Part shown: positions 35,285-45,830 of the stretch, in pieces
Layout of the letters: each line of letters opens with the position of its first letter
Position numbering within the stretch: position 1 is the stretch's first letter
Source of the DNA: Galeopsis tetrahit
Lineage: Eukaryota; Streptophyta; Magnoliopsida; Lamiales; Lamiaceae
DNA length: 64,000 nucleotides
Assembly (NCBI GenBank): GCA_963675135.1
Contig: OY776129.1
Span: forward strand, 69,657,348 to 69,721,347
Direction of reading: 5' to 3'
Made by a program: the position numbers and the translations under genes
The notes under the pieces: generated by a model
What the model was told of the DNA's origin: nothing
What the model saw: only the letters and a program-made list of their open reading frames with translations
The model's database searches: none

Positions 35285-37240
35285 TGATTTGTCGTGAGAT
35301 TGTTCGAATTTGTGGATGAATTATGCTTTAAATGTCGTTCTATGCTTGCAAGAATCGTGTGATTGTGGTTTAATTGTCGAAATTTTGATACACAATCATT
35401 TTTGCTTGATTTATAGGTAAAACGAGGTGCTTTGAAGCAAATCACGAAAAATCAGGCCGATGGATCAATCCAAAGAGTGGTTCACATGAAAGATATCTAA
35501 GAGAGGGTCGTAATGAAACAAGAATCAAGTCGATCGGAGTTCCGGATCAAAAGTTATGCACAAAACAAGAGACAAATGTGACACGGCCGAGCCCCTAGCT
35601 CGGCCGAGTCAGCCCGTGAACAAAAAAATGGCTCAACAGAGCCCATTGTCCGAGGAGGTCGACCTCGTAACAGTGCACTATGAAGTTTGACGAGCACGAC
35701 CGAGCCCGTCTGGAGATGAAAATGGGCCAGCACGACCGAGTCCCTAAAAGATAGAAGCGTGGGCACGTTTTCACCAAGGCCATCTCGACCGTGTCACTGC
35801 ATTTTTTTTGTCTTCCTCCCTCATTTGACCTAGGGACACGTGCAAGACCATTTTTTAGGAGTATAAAAGCTCATATTTTCATTTTTGAAGGGAGGCAGCC
35901 ATTGGAGACCATTCAAGCTCCCAAAGTCCAATTTCCATCAATACTCACCCATTTTAGGTAGTTTAAGTCATAGAGATTAGTGGTTTTCCATAGTTTAGTT
36001 ATTATTTTGAGTTGTAATTCCATTTTAAGCAAGAGTTTGAAGAATTGGTTGAAGCATTTCAAGGTTTTTCATACATATTAAAGAGGTGATACCTTTACTT
36101 TTATTCAAGCATTTATTGTTATTAATTATGGGTATGTTGATTCTATTCATTTTCTTCCTTAATTTCATTAAATTAGCTATGGGCTAAGCATTCTTGTGTT
36201 TGGGACCTTGGGTGTTGTAGAATTGTGATGGAATTAATGTTATTAGCTTGATTTTGATTGTGTAATTCATTTGGAGGGTATATTGGTTAGGTTTATACGA
36301 GTTTTGATTGATAATTTGCTAGAATTCAATTAGTAGATTGTATTAGAAGCTCGATAAATGCAACGGGAGTTGGTTAATCGTGGTAGATAGTATAATCGAG
36401 GGTTGAGAATCGAGTGAATTGAGTAAAAATATTGAGTTATCGCAACGAGAGTTGAGTAATTTTCATTAGAACCCCATTTATCTACATTGATTACTTGAAT
36501 GAAAATTTGAGTGATTAGTGAGAAGACCATAGGAGCTTGGTTGTTAGTATTCAAGTGGAAAAAACACAAAGAAAGATTAATTTAGTTCATTAGATAGAGT
36601 AGAACCCCCTAATTGTGTGATTACCCGGGTAAGAACGCCTATTTTCATCCTCACGATTCTAAGTGATTTAGTAGATAAATGCATTAGTGATTGCTTTTAC
36701 CAAGTTCTATCTAATGAATTACACATAGAAGTAAAATTTTAACATCGATTCCACACAAGGACGAACACCCGAACACTATCTCTCTCATCACTTGATTTAC
36801 ATCATCTTCACTTTAGTTCTTGCTTATCATTAAGTGTTAATTGGAAGTTTAATTTACATTTCTTTGCACAAACCATGATTTCTCACTATATTCAAAGAGC
36901 AATACATAGCACTAAGGCTACTCTAGCATTCTAGTCTCGTGGATCGATATTTAACCGGGCACTACTTTTATTACTACGACCCTCTTATACTTGAGAGAAG
37001 CGTGTTAGTAAAAATACGTGTCAAGTTTTTGGCGCCGTTATTGGGGACTAGTTTTGTTTTTTAGTAACTTAGTGTTTGTTGGTCTTGAATACTAGTGATT
37101 TTATTTTTCTTGTTTGTAAGTTCTTTGTTTGAATTTTGTCTTTGGAATTTGATACTTGGTTAATTTTATAGGTGCATGAACACAAGAGTAAGTGAGATTG
37201 AACCTATTCCTATTGATTTGGAGATTGAAGCTAAAATCCA
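35285..37240 (+). mobile_element. Truncated Athila-type LTR retrotransposon (5' LTR, PBS, gag start)
   Basis: The LTR runs from about 35,285 (TGATTTGTCG) to about 37,023 (..CGTGTCA). Then comes the primer-binding site tggcgccgttattgggga (37,030-37,047), complementary to plant tRNA-Asp, as in Athila elements. A leader ends at ataggtgcATGAACAC near 37,177, where a gag frame opens (MNTRVSEIEPIPIDLEIEA) and degenerates after about 25 codons. The leader and gag start parallel those of the element at 38,982. The rest of gag, pol and the 3' LTR are absent. Confidence 0.75.
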
Positions 37241-37905
37241 AATAAAATCTAAAAAATTAAATAAATCAAATAAATTTATAAAATAATTTAATTAAAAAAT
37301 AGTAAGAAAATTAAATAAAAAATAAAATCATACTTTTTTATTAATTTTTTGTAATTTACTTTTTTTTTTACGTTTTATTGAATTATTTCAATATTTTTAA
37401 TTTTGTTTTGATGATTTATTTTTTAATTTCAAATTCTATTTAACTTTCTAAGATTTTTTTTCAAAAAATTAATTAATTTTAAAATTTTAGTTAATTTTTT
37501 AAAATACTTTTAAATTTTAATTATATTTTTAATTTCATATTTTTTTCAAATTATTTTTTAAAATTATTTTGCTCTTTATTTATATAAGGGTTACTTAGTC
37601 ATTTTATATACATCTATTTTTGTATTTAAAATTATGAGGTGTGTATAGAATATTTTGGAGTGTTATTAGTTCTACTTTTTTAAAAATATATATATAGAGG
37701 AGATAGTGATGTGACATTTTTTAATATATGCGGCAAATTCTAATTACTTCAAAACATAAATGATTAAAATTGATGTAAAAAATGATTAAAATTGAAAGGT
37801 AAAAGACGTACTTTGTAAAGTTGAAACTTAAAGGTTTTATTTTGAAATATTTCAAACTTATAGGACTAAAAAAAAAAATTCACGACGGTTATACATATAA
37901 GTATG
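37241..37905. other. Extremely AT-rich sequence
   Basis: Mostly A/T homopolymer-like DNA following the point where the Athila-type gag frame breaks off. I see no gene, terminal repeat or tandem array. Confidence 0.6.
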
Positions 37906-38540
37906 GGGTCTGACTATTTACATCTCCATTTCAGATGGATGCACTTCCCCTTTCAGTTTATTAATAAAATAATCATGCAAAAAACTAAACTTAAAATACC
38001 CTTCAGTAAAATGTAGCATACTGGATGCACCCCCTACTGAACGCACTCTGCTATTGTCATTCCTTTCACCTTTCCCCTAAACCACCACTTCCGATCGCCG
38101 CCGGCACCATTTTCGGTGACCACCAAACTAAAAAAAAATTCAGAAATTTTAAAAAATACTTAGAAAAAAAATCAGAGGGGGCGACCGGCGATGACGAGTG
38201 GTGGTGGTGGTGGTTGGGGGGGGGCGTGTGACGACAGATGGGGAGGAGGAGGGAAGAGAGAAGAAAAAAAACAGGGGAAGAGAAAAGAGGTGGGGCAGTG
38301 AATCGGGGTTGGGTGGGCGACGAATCAAGGGAAGAAAATGAGGGGCGACCGTGCAATTAGTCGGAAAGAAAAAAAAAACAGAAAAAAGGAAAAGAAGGGA
38401 GAAGCGAAGGAGGGAAGAGAGAAGGGATAGAAGCGGCGGTCGAACAGGTGGGGACGACGGTGAGCGACGACGGATATTGTGGAGAGCAAATGAGAGTGAT
38501 GATTTGTGTAATTATAAATTAGGGTTTGGCGGTATGGATA
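37906..38540. mobile_element. Truncated Mutator-like element, left end only
   Basis: Starts GGGTCTGACTATTTACATCTCC, the terminal repeat of the family at 21,605 and 38,801. AT-rich subterminal DNA follows, then a purine-rich block (38,170-38,450) like the interior of the other members. The opposite terminal repeat is missing before the Stowaway MITE at 38,548. The right boundary is approximate. Confidence 0.65.
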
Positions 38541-38547
38541 GTATATA

Positions 38548-38790
38548 CTCCCTCCATCCATGAAATGTAGTCTCATTTGTCTTATATTCTTTGTCCACCA
38601 AATGTAGTCTCATACACTTTATGGAAACCATCACCCCTCAACCATCACTTAATTACTCAAATTGCCATCAACTTTATTCACAATGGACCCCACAATACCC
38701 TATAATACACTTACTTTATCTATTTTATCTACCTTTTTCTTAAAACTTGTGTCCACCCTCCATGGGACTACATTTGGTGGATGGAGGGAG
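38548..38790. mobile_element. Stowaway-like MITE
   Basis: 243 bp, ends CTCCCTCCATCCA and TGGATGGAGGGAG, flanked by TA (38,546-38,547 and 38,791-38,792). Its interior is the reverse complement of the MITE at 8,168-8,397. The target duplication of the adjoining Mutator-like element begins at its right edge, so the MITE was there first. Confidence 0.92.
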
Positions 38791-38981
38791 TATATTTTAT
38801 GGGTTTGACTATATGCACCTCCATTTCGGAGAGATGCACTCCCCCTTTTAATTTATCAATTAAATAATGATGTAAAAAATCTAAAATACCCTTTAAATAA
38901 AATAATACTACTAAATACACCCCTACTACTGTTTACATCCCCTTCAACAACTGCGACCACTTTCGCCGGCGCCCGCACCAC

Positions 38982-40169
38982 TGATTCGGGTGGAATTTAC
39001 ACAATTTAGATGCATATTTGAAGCTCATTTGATGTTGATTTCATTGAATTATTGGTCGATTATCATTGTTTTGGTCAAAATGAGAGAAAGGTAGTGTTTT
39101 GTCGATTTTGTAGGAAAAACAATGTATTTTGGAAGCAAAACACCAACCATACTTCACTGGATCAAGAAGAGAAGCTGACCATTGGATTCGTCTCGAAAAA
39201 CGGAGTGGAATGAAAAAAAGAATCGAGTCAATCGGAGGTCGGAAGCTCGAGATACAACGGAACGAAAAATGACACGGCCATGTGGGATTCTACTCGGGCA
39301 AGGCCAATTTTGCAACACTTTCGTATTTAGCCCGGGTGGATTCCACCCGGGCAAGGCAACATTTCCAAGAGGTTCGAATTTTGGCCGGGTGGCATGCCCG
39401 GGTGGGAGCCACCCGGCCGGGTCACATCAAGTTCGGGGGTTTTTGGCCATTTTCTCCAATTTCGAAGGGCTAAAGTGCAAAAACTCATTTTTGGAATCCT
39501 TGCAACATATAAAAGGAGCCCTATTTCAGTTTTTGAAAGAACACACTACCTTGGAGAGGAATTCACACACACACTCACACATAGTCATAGGTGTTCTTCA
39601 TCTTTTGCAATTTCCTTTCATAGATAGCTTAGATTCTTGTTTATTTTAACAATTCAAGTGAATATTTCCATTGGGCTTTGTAAGTAATTGAAGTTTGTAG
39701 CTACATTTCAAGTTTTAAGGTGATATCTCTTTAATTCTCATTTCAATTTCCCAATTCTCTTATTTCTTGCATTTGATTTCTTAATTGTTATGGAACTTGT
39801 GATTTCTTACATTCTAGCCATGGATTTCTATATTAGAACCATGGGCTAAGTCTTAATTGCCTAGGGTGTTGAAGTTTTGGTGGTTAAGTAGTGTAATTAT
39901 GGATTAATTGCATGATTAGCTTAGGAATTGGGTGTATTTGCTTCTAGTGTGGTAAATTGCATGATTCAATTGGTTAATTCACCCTATTAGCTAGCATTCT
40001 TAGTTGTGTCGATTTCAACGACCGTATTGGGTTGCATGATTAGGAATGTGTGTATGAGCTTGAATTAATCGGTTAGAATTAACATAGTAATTAGCTACAC
40101 CGACCGGGGGTTAGTTGCTTAGATAGACGACACTAGACACTAGTCGATTAGAGGTCGTCTATTAGATTA
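38982..40169 (+). repeat. 5' LTR of TR-GAG element, first part
   Basis: The 1,188-bp first part of the 5' LTR up to the copia insertion site; GATTA at 40,165-40,169 is the target sequence. By eye it differs from the 3' LTR by about eleven substitutions over the whole LTR and by one 19-bp indel near 39,335. The LTR contains clustered CCCGGGTGG/CCACCCGGG palindromic motifs at 39,330-39,420. Confidence 0.93.
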
Positions 40170-41626
40170 TGTTGGTCCCTGAACGAGTAGTGAATGGGAT
40201 TAAAGTCTAGAGGGGAGGGGTGAATAGACTTTAAAACTTTTTCAAACAGAGTTGAGAACCTCTTCTGATTGCTATGTCAACTGGACTGCAAGTCTGCTGG
40301 TCCAGATGACTATAGTGATCTGACTGAGGAGGTTATATGCGGAATTATGGTGGCCCTGGTTTAGACTCGTTCTTGTAATTCTTATGAAAGTGTTCAACTT
40401 GTTTTGCTTAATGAAAATACTCAGCTGATGCTGGTTTGAAAGTTATGGCCTTGTTTTGAAGAATGTTGAAATCACAGTATGCACTATATAATAATGTATG
40501 TAAAGACAGAAATGTAAAGTGCAGAAAGTAAATGACACCGGATTTATAGTGGTTCGGATATACGTTCCTACGTCCACTCTCACGTCCACACGTGATGTTT
40601 AATCCCTTTAATTTACCACAAATTACAAGGGTCTTGACCTTTATAGTCCCAAGGTTAGGACTTTGAGATCTGAGCCGTCCTAACAGCTACGGTCTCCACA
40701 AGTGATTGTAAGCACTTGCACTTTAAGGGGTTCAAAAACTTTAACCTTTCGGTGAGGGTTTGGGGTTTTTGAGGTGTATCCAACTAATGGTTCAAGCTTA
40801 TAATTTGCTTAACCACTATGCCTAAAACAATTGATATACAATATGAACAGGTTTCAGGTTCTTAGGGGTTGAATAGAAATCACTTAAGAGCTATAGATAA
40901 TCTAATGGTTTCTGGCTCTTTTGAGAATTCTTAGAATAGTATGGCTTTAGCTTTGATTGCTTGCTTGACTTGTTGAATTCTCTCTTGTGACTTCTTGTTT
41001 GTGATTTCTCATCCTCTTGTATTTATAATGGAGATTGGTTGCAACTAGCCGTTGGATTTGACTAGCCGTTTGAGCAATCTTTCCATAATAGCTTGATTCC
41101 TTGATTCCAGCCGCTTGATTGCTTCAATCCTGGGATCATGTCAATCTTCTAAATAAGGTAGGTCTTCGTTTGAATTGCAAGATGACTTAGGAATCAGCCG
41201 AGTCCTGGAAGAGCACATAGTCTTCTGATCTGTACTTCTAGTCTTCTGACTACTCTTCTGGCCTTAGGTCTTCTGTCTTCTGATATCAGTAGAGTAACAC
41301 TCTTCTGATCTGGAAATTCTTTGTACTGCTTTAGGCCATCTTCAATCTGGGACTCCATCAGATAAGTAGGTATACAAGCACCTTAACTTATCTGGTCTTC
41401 AAGGATCTTCTAGTCTTCATGTCTTCTACTCTTCTCATCTTGAGGATAGGCATGTAAGCCAGGACTGTGCTGATCAGCTGATATCAATACAGTTGATCAC
41501 ACAAGACTAGTCTAAGCTGTTCTATACAAGTCAGTTGATCCTATTACATTTATAGACTCTAAGTGTTTTGGCCATCAAAACTATTCTAACATCAAGTGGG
41601 GCTTAGGGTGAATTTATATCCCAACA
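40170..41626 (-). repeat. 3' LTR of the copia element (left side)
   Basis: 1,457 bp, from TGTTGGTCCC to TATCCCAACA. A cluster of TCTTCTG motifs (41,219-41,310) recurs in both LTRs. The polypurine tract abuts its right edge on the plus strand. Confidence 0.95.
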
Positions 41627-41641
41627 ATTTCCCCCTTTTTG
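41627..41641 (-). other. Polypurine tract of the copia element
   Basis: Plus-strand atttccccctttttg, that is CAAAAAGGGGGAAAT on the element strand, directly next to the 3' LTR. This is the expected plus-strand priming site for reverse transcription. Confidence 0.9.
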
Positions 41642-41847
41642 ATGAAGCCAAAACTATACTTGATAAGTGCTCTTAATGAATTAAGATAAGAGTTTATAAC
41701 ATGCTAAGACTTGAAGTATCTGATGAAGACAATGAGAGTTTGTCTTGAAAAAAAGAACTATAACTTGAATATATATAGAGCTTTTACAGATTACAAGTAA
41801 TAGTTTCTTTAAACTTCTAAAGTAGTCTTCATCAGGTCTTCTGATCT

Positions 41848-44800
41848 TCAAACGCGGTAGGCAAGGTACAGACGAGCTCGAACTTCTTTCATGTACTGTA
41901 CATCTGTAAAATTCTCCTCTTCATAGATCTTGTACAGAATCTTCTTGATTTCTATCATGTTGGCTCTTCCTGAATCCAGAAGGGGTGCATCCCATTTGGG
42001 TTCTTCAGGAGTTAAGATTCTGCAGTTGTCAAGTCCTTTGGCTGTCTTGACAATTTCTTCCCAGAACACTGGATCTTCAATGTTCATGAACTGATTGAAC
42101 TGGAAGAATTCATCTTCATAAGTTGGGAGAGGGCCAAATTTCCTTACTATGTGGTGTTGAATTTGCCACTTCTTCTTCTTCAGGGGATGCCATCTTGGTA
42201 GCTCATCTTGAAGGGCTAAGTAATCCACATAATTGCTATCAAACACCAGGACACTGTCTTCTTGTGCTTTGTCCTTCATTGCTTTCCTGAGTTTGGCAAT
42301 TCTTCTTTCAAATTTGGCTTTGACTGCCTTCGCATCATTCAGCTTCTTTTGCTTAAGCTCTTGAGCTTCAAGCAATTTCTTTTTCTTCAACTCTAGAGCC
42401 TCTTTCTCTTCTGCAGTAGGCTCTGCTGGAGCTGATTTCTTGCTGGTCTGAGCTGACTGAGCTTGCTCATCTGCCTTTCTTTTCCTTGTCATTCTCTTTT
42501 CAGGAACTTGTTCTTCAGGGGCAGTGATCTGAAGAGACTTGGCAGGAGCTTGAGTGAGAGCTTGGGTGCCTTCTTGAGCAATTTCTTTGCCTTTGCCTTT
42601 TTCTTGCCTGTTCTTGATTTTGCTCTTTAAACCATTCAAGGTCTCATTCAGCTCATCTTGAGATACTACCATTACAGCTTGTTGTGCAGCTGATTTCTCA
42701 AGAGACCTTATCAACATATCTTCCCCCTTTTTGGCTTCAGCAAGTGCAGCCGCAAAAGGCTTCATGGCATTCATGATTTCCACTTTCAGAGTTTGTTTCA
42801 GTGCCATGGCATTGACCTTGTTGACAGCAGTAATATGGGAGATACTGTGCTCCATGACATGAGATAGAGAATTGGTGGAGGAGGCAGCTTCGAGCTTTTC
42901 TGTAAGTGCTTCCAACTTGACTGCTGTCTCCTTCAGCTGAGTCTGCAGTTTCTCATTCTCCTCTGCAGCTGCCTTAAGAAGGGCTTGACCTTCAGTGGCT
43001 CTTGCTTCAGCTTCTTCAATTCTCGACTTGTAGGTGGTCTCCATGCGGTGCATCTCATCAGTGTAAAGATCAGCAAACCATTTGGAGGTGTCAGCTGACA
43101 ACTTCTGATAGGTACTCAAGTATTCTCCTATCTGCTGATGAAGTGCTTCACCAAACTTGTCTTCAACGTCAAGAATTTGGTCATGAAGACGAGTCTTCTG
43201 TTCCCTTGCAGCTTTCTCAACATATCTTCCTAGCTGCAGGCCTAAACCTTTCTCAAAGTGCAAGTCTATTGCAGCTTTGACCTGGGAGCAGATGTCTGCT
43301 GTATGGTCAACAGATGGGGTAGAAGTAGAGGCTGTACCTTGAGGCTTTGGATGAACAATTATTGCTTTGCCTCTTTCTTCGGCTGATAGGTACTCCTCAT
43401 TGAGGTAGCAGGTAGTGGCCTTAGTCAGATGGGTCATGATTCGTCTGCCTGCATCCTCTTGATCGTCAATGAAGTGAGTCAGATTGTCCGAAGGTCTGAA
43501 GTGAGCTGGTGCTCTGACTACTTCTCTGTCAATCTTTTCTTTGTCAGCTGATGCAACTGAGTCTTCTGCAGGTGCAGGTGCAACTGAGTCTTCTGCAGGT
43601 GCAGCCGAGTCTTCCAACTTTGCTTGTTCAGCTGTCTGCTGATCCGATGAGCCTTCTGGGATAGAGACATCAGCAGTGGGGATTCCTAAAATCCGGTTGC
43701 AAACTGCAGTCAGTGCCTCATCTGATAGCAGCTGAGCAAAGGATCGAACTTGAGCAACTTCCTTTTGCTCCATCTCCCAGTCGAGGAAGTTTTCCTTTCC
43801 TCCCATTCCTTCCATGACCTCAAGAAGGTCATCTACATCATCTCTTCTGAGCTCAATCCAAGTGCATACCCTAAGCACTTGTTCAAACTGGATTGAATTC
43901 TCATCAACTCCAGGGGTAGTGGACTTGAGCAGGTTGGCTATCTTCATCCTCATTATCTTCTCTGTTTGGCACATGGGGTAGTGCACCATTCTGAACTGAG
44001 GTTGAGAAGGGCCATCTTGAACCAGGTCTTCTGGTGCCATGTCTTCTGGAGCAGAAGGGACAGTGATGGTAGGAGTTTGGGTAGCTGGGGCATTTTCCTC
44101 TACTGTGTGAGTATCAGCAGGGATTTGGGAAGTGATTTCTTCTTGTTTGGTAGGAAGTTGGGATTGATCTTCAGTGATTTGTTCCTCAGCAGGGTTTTGG
44201 GTCTGCTGGTCTGGTTCAGTTTCTACTTGAAGATCAGTAGATGTTTGAGCTTGATGATCTTGGACATCTGCTGTTTGAATATCAGCAAGGATTGTGGATA
44301 TAATCTGAGTTTGATCATCAGTAGGGGGTGTGGAGGTGGTCTGAGTTTGGTTGTCTGCTGGTTGAGCATCAGCAGGGTTAGGCAATTGGGGTTCAATTGG
44401 TAGTTGTGGCTGAGTTTGTTCCTCTGCTGTGTGAGTATCAGCAGGGATTTGGATATCAGTGTTTAGAGGCTCAGATGGGTTGGACTCATCAGAAGGGTTG
44501 AAGGATGAAATAGGGGCTATGCTCATTGGAGTAGGGAGCCTGGATTTCTTGGTTTTCTTTGTGAAAGAATAAGTGTTCTTCTTTCTCTTCTGACCCTTTG
44601 ATAGCTTAGAAGGTGTGAAAGTGAGAGGGGGATTAGAAGTACCTGCCTTTTTCAAAGGAGAGGCAGTGGGAGTGGCATCTGAATCAGATGGGGAGATGAG
44701 CCCTGATCTGATCAGATATCTTCTTTGTGCTAAGTTCTGATTATCATCATCATCATCCTCAACAGCCTTCTTTTGAGCCTCTTCTTTGGATGGCTCCTCT

Positions 44801-45693
44801 TCTTCTTCAGCAGCAGAGTCATGAGCAGACTCTTCTGCCTCTTCAACAACGTCTTTGGAAGATGCTTCAGCTAACAACTTACTCCTCTCTTCTTTCAACC
44901 TTGCTGCCTCAGCAAGAGCTTCCTTCCTTAAGTAATATTTGGAGATGTGAAAGGTCTTATGAGATCCCATCTTGTACTTTCTGGGGAGTACTTCTGGAAG
45001 GATGATACTCAGCTTGTTGACAAAGCTGACTGTTGATGTCACCTTCCATTCTCTTGACTGTAAGTCCAAGGTCACTTTCTTGGCCTCAAGAGCAATTTTA
45101 TCCAGAAATAGTCCTTGCCAATCTCCATCAACCTGATCCCAGATTGCAGCCATAACTCGAACTTTTAGAGTGGTAACAGCATCATGGCTGAAGGTGTTAC
45201 CAAGCAGCATCTTGCCTGCTATATCCATCAGAGTTTGGAACTTAGGTTCAAGTTGGGATTTCTTGAGCCCAGTGGCATCAATATCCTTTATTCTTCCATC
45301 AGCAAACATCTCCATGTACTCCTTTTCTCTACCCATGATGTAGGTGGAGATATTTACATTCCCCCTTGACAAGCCAAACAATTCCTGAAGAATTTCCCTT
45401 GTTACCTTGACCTTGTGTCCACCCATGACACTTTCGACATAAGATCCCTTCATCACAACGTTTGCATAGAAAGCCAACACATCTTGTTCGTAAACATTGG
45501 TGGGTGCTGCTTCCAGAAAATCTCGCAGGTTGAGGTTGATGCAGCGAAGAAGGATCTCCTTGTTTTCTGCTTTGTGTTTGCCCTTGAAAAACAGAGCATT
45601 CTCTGTGGACATCTTCCCTTCCTTGGACCACTTTGCAGCATCCAAGGTGCCAGTGCTCTTGGTCTTCTCGTCGTAAATTTCAATGATTGCCAT
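41848..45693 (-). CDS. Accessory (env-position) ORF of the copia element, 1,281 aa
   Basis: One uninterrupted ORF between RNase H and the 3' LTR, same strand as gag-pol, the position of the Sirevirus 'env-like' gene. Residues about 40-260 form a globular region (includes FYANVVMKGSYVESV and ELFGL) that resembles the plant transposon-associated domain often annotated 'putative plant transposon protein'; this match is from memory. Residues about 280-560 are acidic, then Pro/Gln/Thr-rich low complexity. Residues about 860-1,040 predict a long coiled coil, 1,050-1,130 are Lys/Ala-rich, and the last 130 residues are globular again. I see no signal peptide or transmembrane segment, so a true envelope role is unlikely. 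A TATA-like box and pyrimidine-rich leader precede it. The function is unknown. Confidence 0.85.
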   Translation of the reverse strand: MAIIEIYDEKTKSTGTLDAAKWSKEGKMSTENALFFKGKHKAENKEILLRCINLNLRDFLEAAPTNVYEQDVLAFYANVVMKGSYVESVMGGHKVKVTREILQELFGLSRGNVNISTYIMGREKEYMEMFADGRIKDIDATGLKKSQLEPKFQTLMDIAGKMLLGNTFSHDAVTTLKVRVMAAIWDQVDGDWQGLFLDKIALEAKKVTLDLQSREWKVTSTVSFVNKLSIILPEVLPRKYKMGSHKTFHISKYYLRKEALAEAARLKEERSKLLAEASSKDVVEEAEESAHDSAAEEEEEPSKEEAQKKAVEDDDDDNQNLAQRRYLIRSGLISPSDSDATPTASPLKKAGTSNPPLTFTPSKLSKGQKRKKNTYSFTKKTKKSRLPTPMSIAPISSFNPSDESNPSEPLNTDIQIPADTHTAEEQTQPQLPIEPQLPNPADAQPADNQTQTTSTPPTDDQTQIISTILADIQTADVQDHQAQTSTDLQVETEPDQQTQNPAEEQITEDQSQLPTKQEEITSQIPADTHTVEENAPATQTPTITVPSAPEDMAPEDLVQDGPSQPQFRMVHYPMCQTEKIMRMKIANLLKSTTPGVDENSIQFEQVLRVCTWIELRRDDVDDLLEVMEGMGGKENFLDWEMEQKEVAQVRSFAQLLSDEALTAVCNRILGIPTADVSIPEGSSDQQTAEQAKLEDSAAPAEDSVAPAPAEDSVASADKEKIDREVVRAPAHFRPSDNLTHFIDDQEDAGRRIMTHLTKATTCYLNEEYLSAEERGKAIIVHPKPQGTASTSTPSVDHTADICSQVKAAIDLHFEKGLGLQLGRYVEKAAREQKTRLHDQILDVEDKFGEALHQQIGEYLSTYQKLSADTSKWFADLYTDEMHRMETTYKSRIEEAEARATEGQALLKAAAEENEKLQTQLKETAVKLEALTEKLEAASSTNSLSHVMEHSISHITAVNKVNAMALKQTLKVEIMNAMKPFAAALAEAKKGEDMLIRSLEKSAAQQAVMVVSQDELNETLNGLKSKIKNRQEKGKGKEIAQEGTQALTQAPAKSLQITAPEEQVPEKRMTRKRKADEQAQSAQTSKKSAPAEPTAEEKEALELKKKKLLEAQELKQKKLNDAKAVKAKFERRIAKLRKAMKDKAQEDSVLVFDSNYVDYLALQDELPRWHPLKKKKWQIQHHIVRKFGPLPTYEDEFFQFNQFMNIEDPVFWEEIVKTAKGLDNCRILTPEEPKWDAPLLDSGRANMIEIKKILYKIYEEENFTDVQYMKEVRARLYLAYRV

Positions 45694-45830
45694 AGTATAC
45701 TTTGAGTGTTAGGTTTTGAGAGCTTGAAAGAAATTTGCAGAACGAGAGAGTATTGAGAGCAATTGAGTAATGTGAGCGAAAGGGTTTGGAAGAGTTTTAA
45801 GGGTGTGTATATATACTCCAACAATTCTTG
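45694..45830 (-). promoter_or_regulatory. Putative internal promoter and leader of the accessory ORF
   Basis: On the minus strand a TATATATA box (45,808-45,815) lies about 115-120 bp upstream of the accessory ATG. It is followed by a CT-rich leader (for example CTCTCAATACTCTCTCG) typical of plant 5' UTRs. This suggests a separate transcript rather than readthrough from pol. It is inferred from motifs and spacing only. Confidence 0.5.

Noticed and set aside
39182..39649. 155-codon frame in the TR-GAG LTR (also at 60,610-61,096)
   Set aside because: Present only because of the GC palindromes in the LTR; the frame differs between the two LTRs and has no family.
43966..44403. 145-codon plus-strand frame
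   Set aside because: Antisense of the low-complexity part of the copia accessory ORF.
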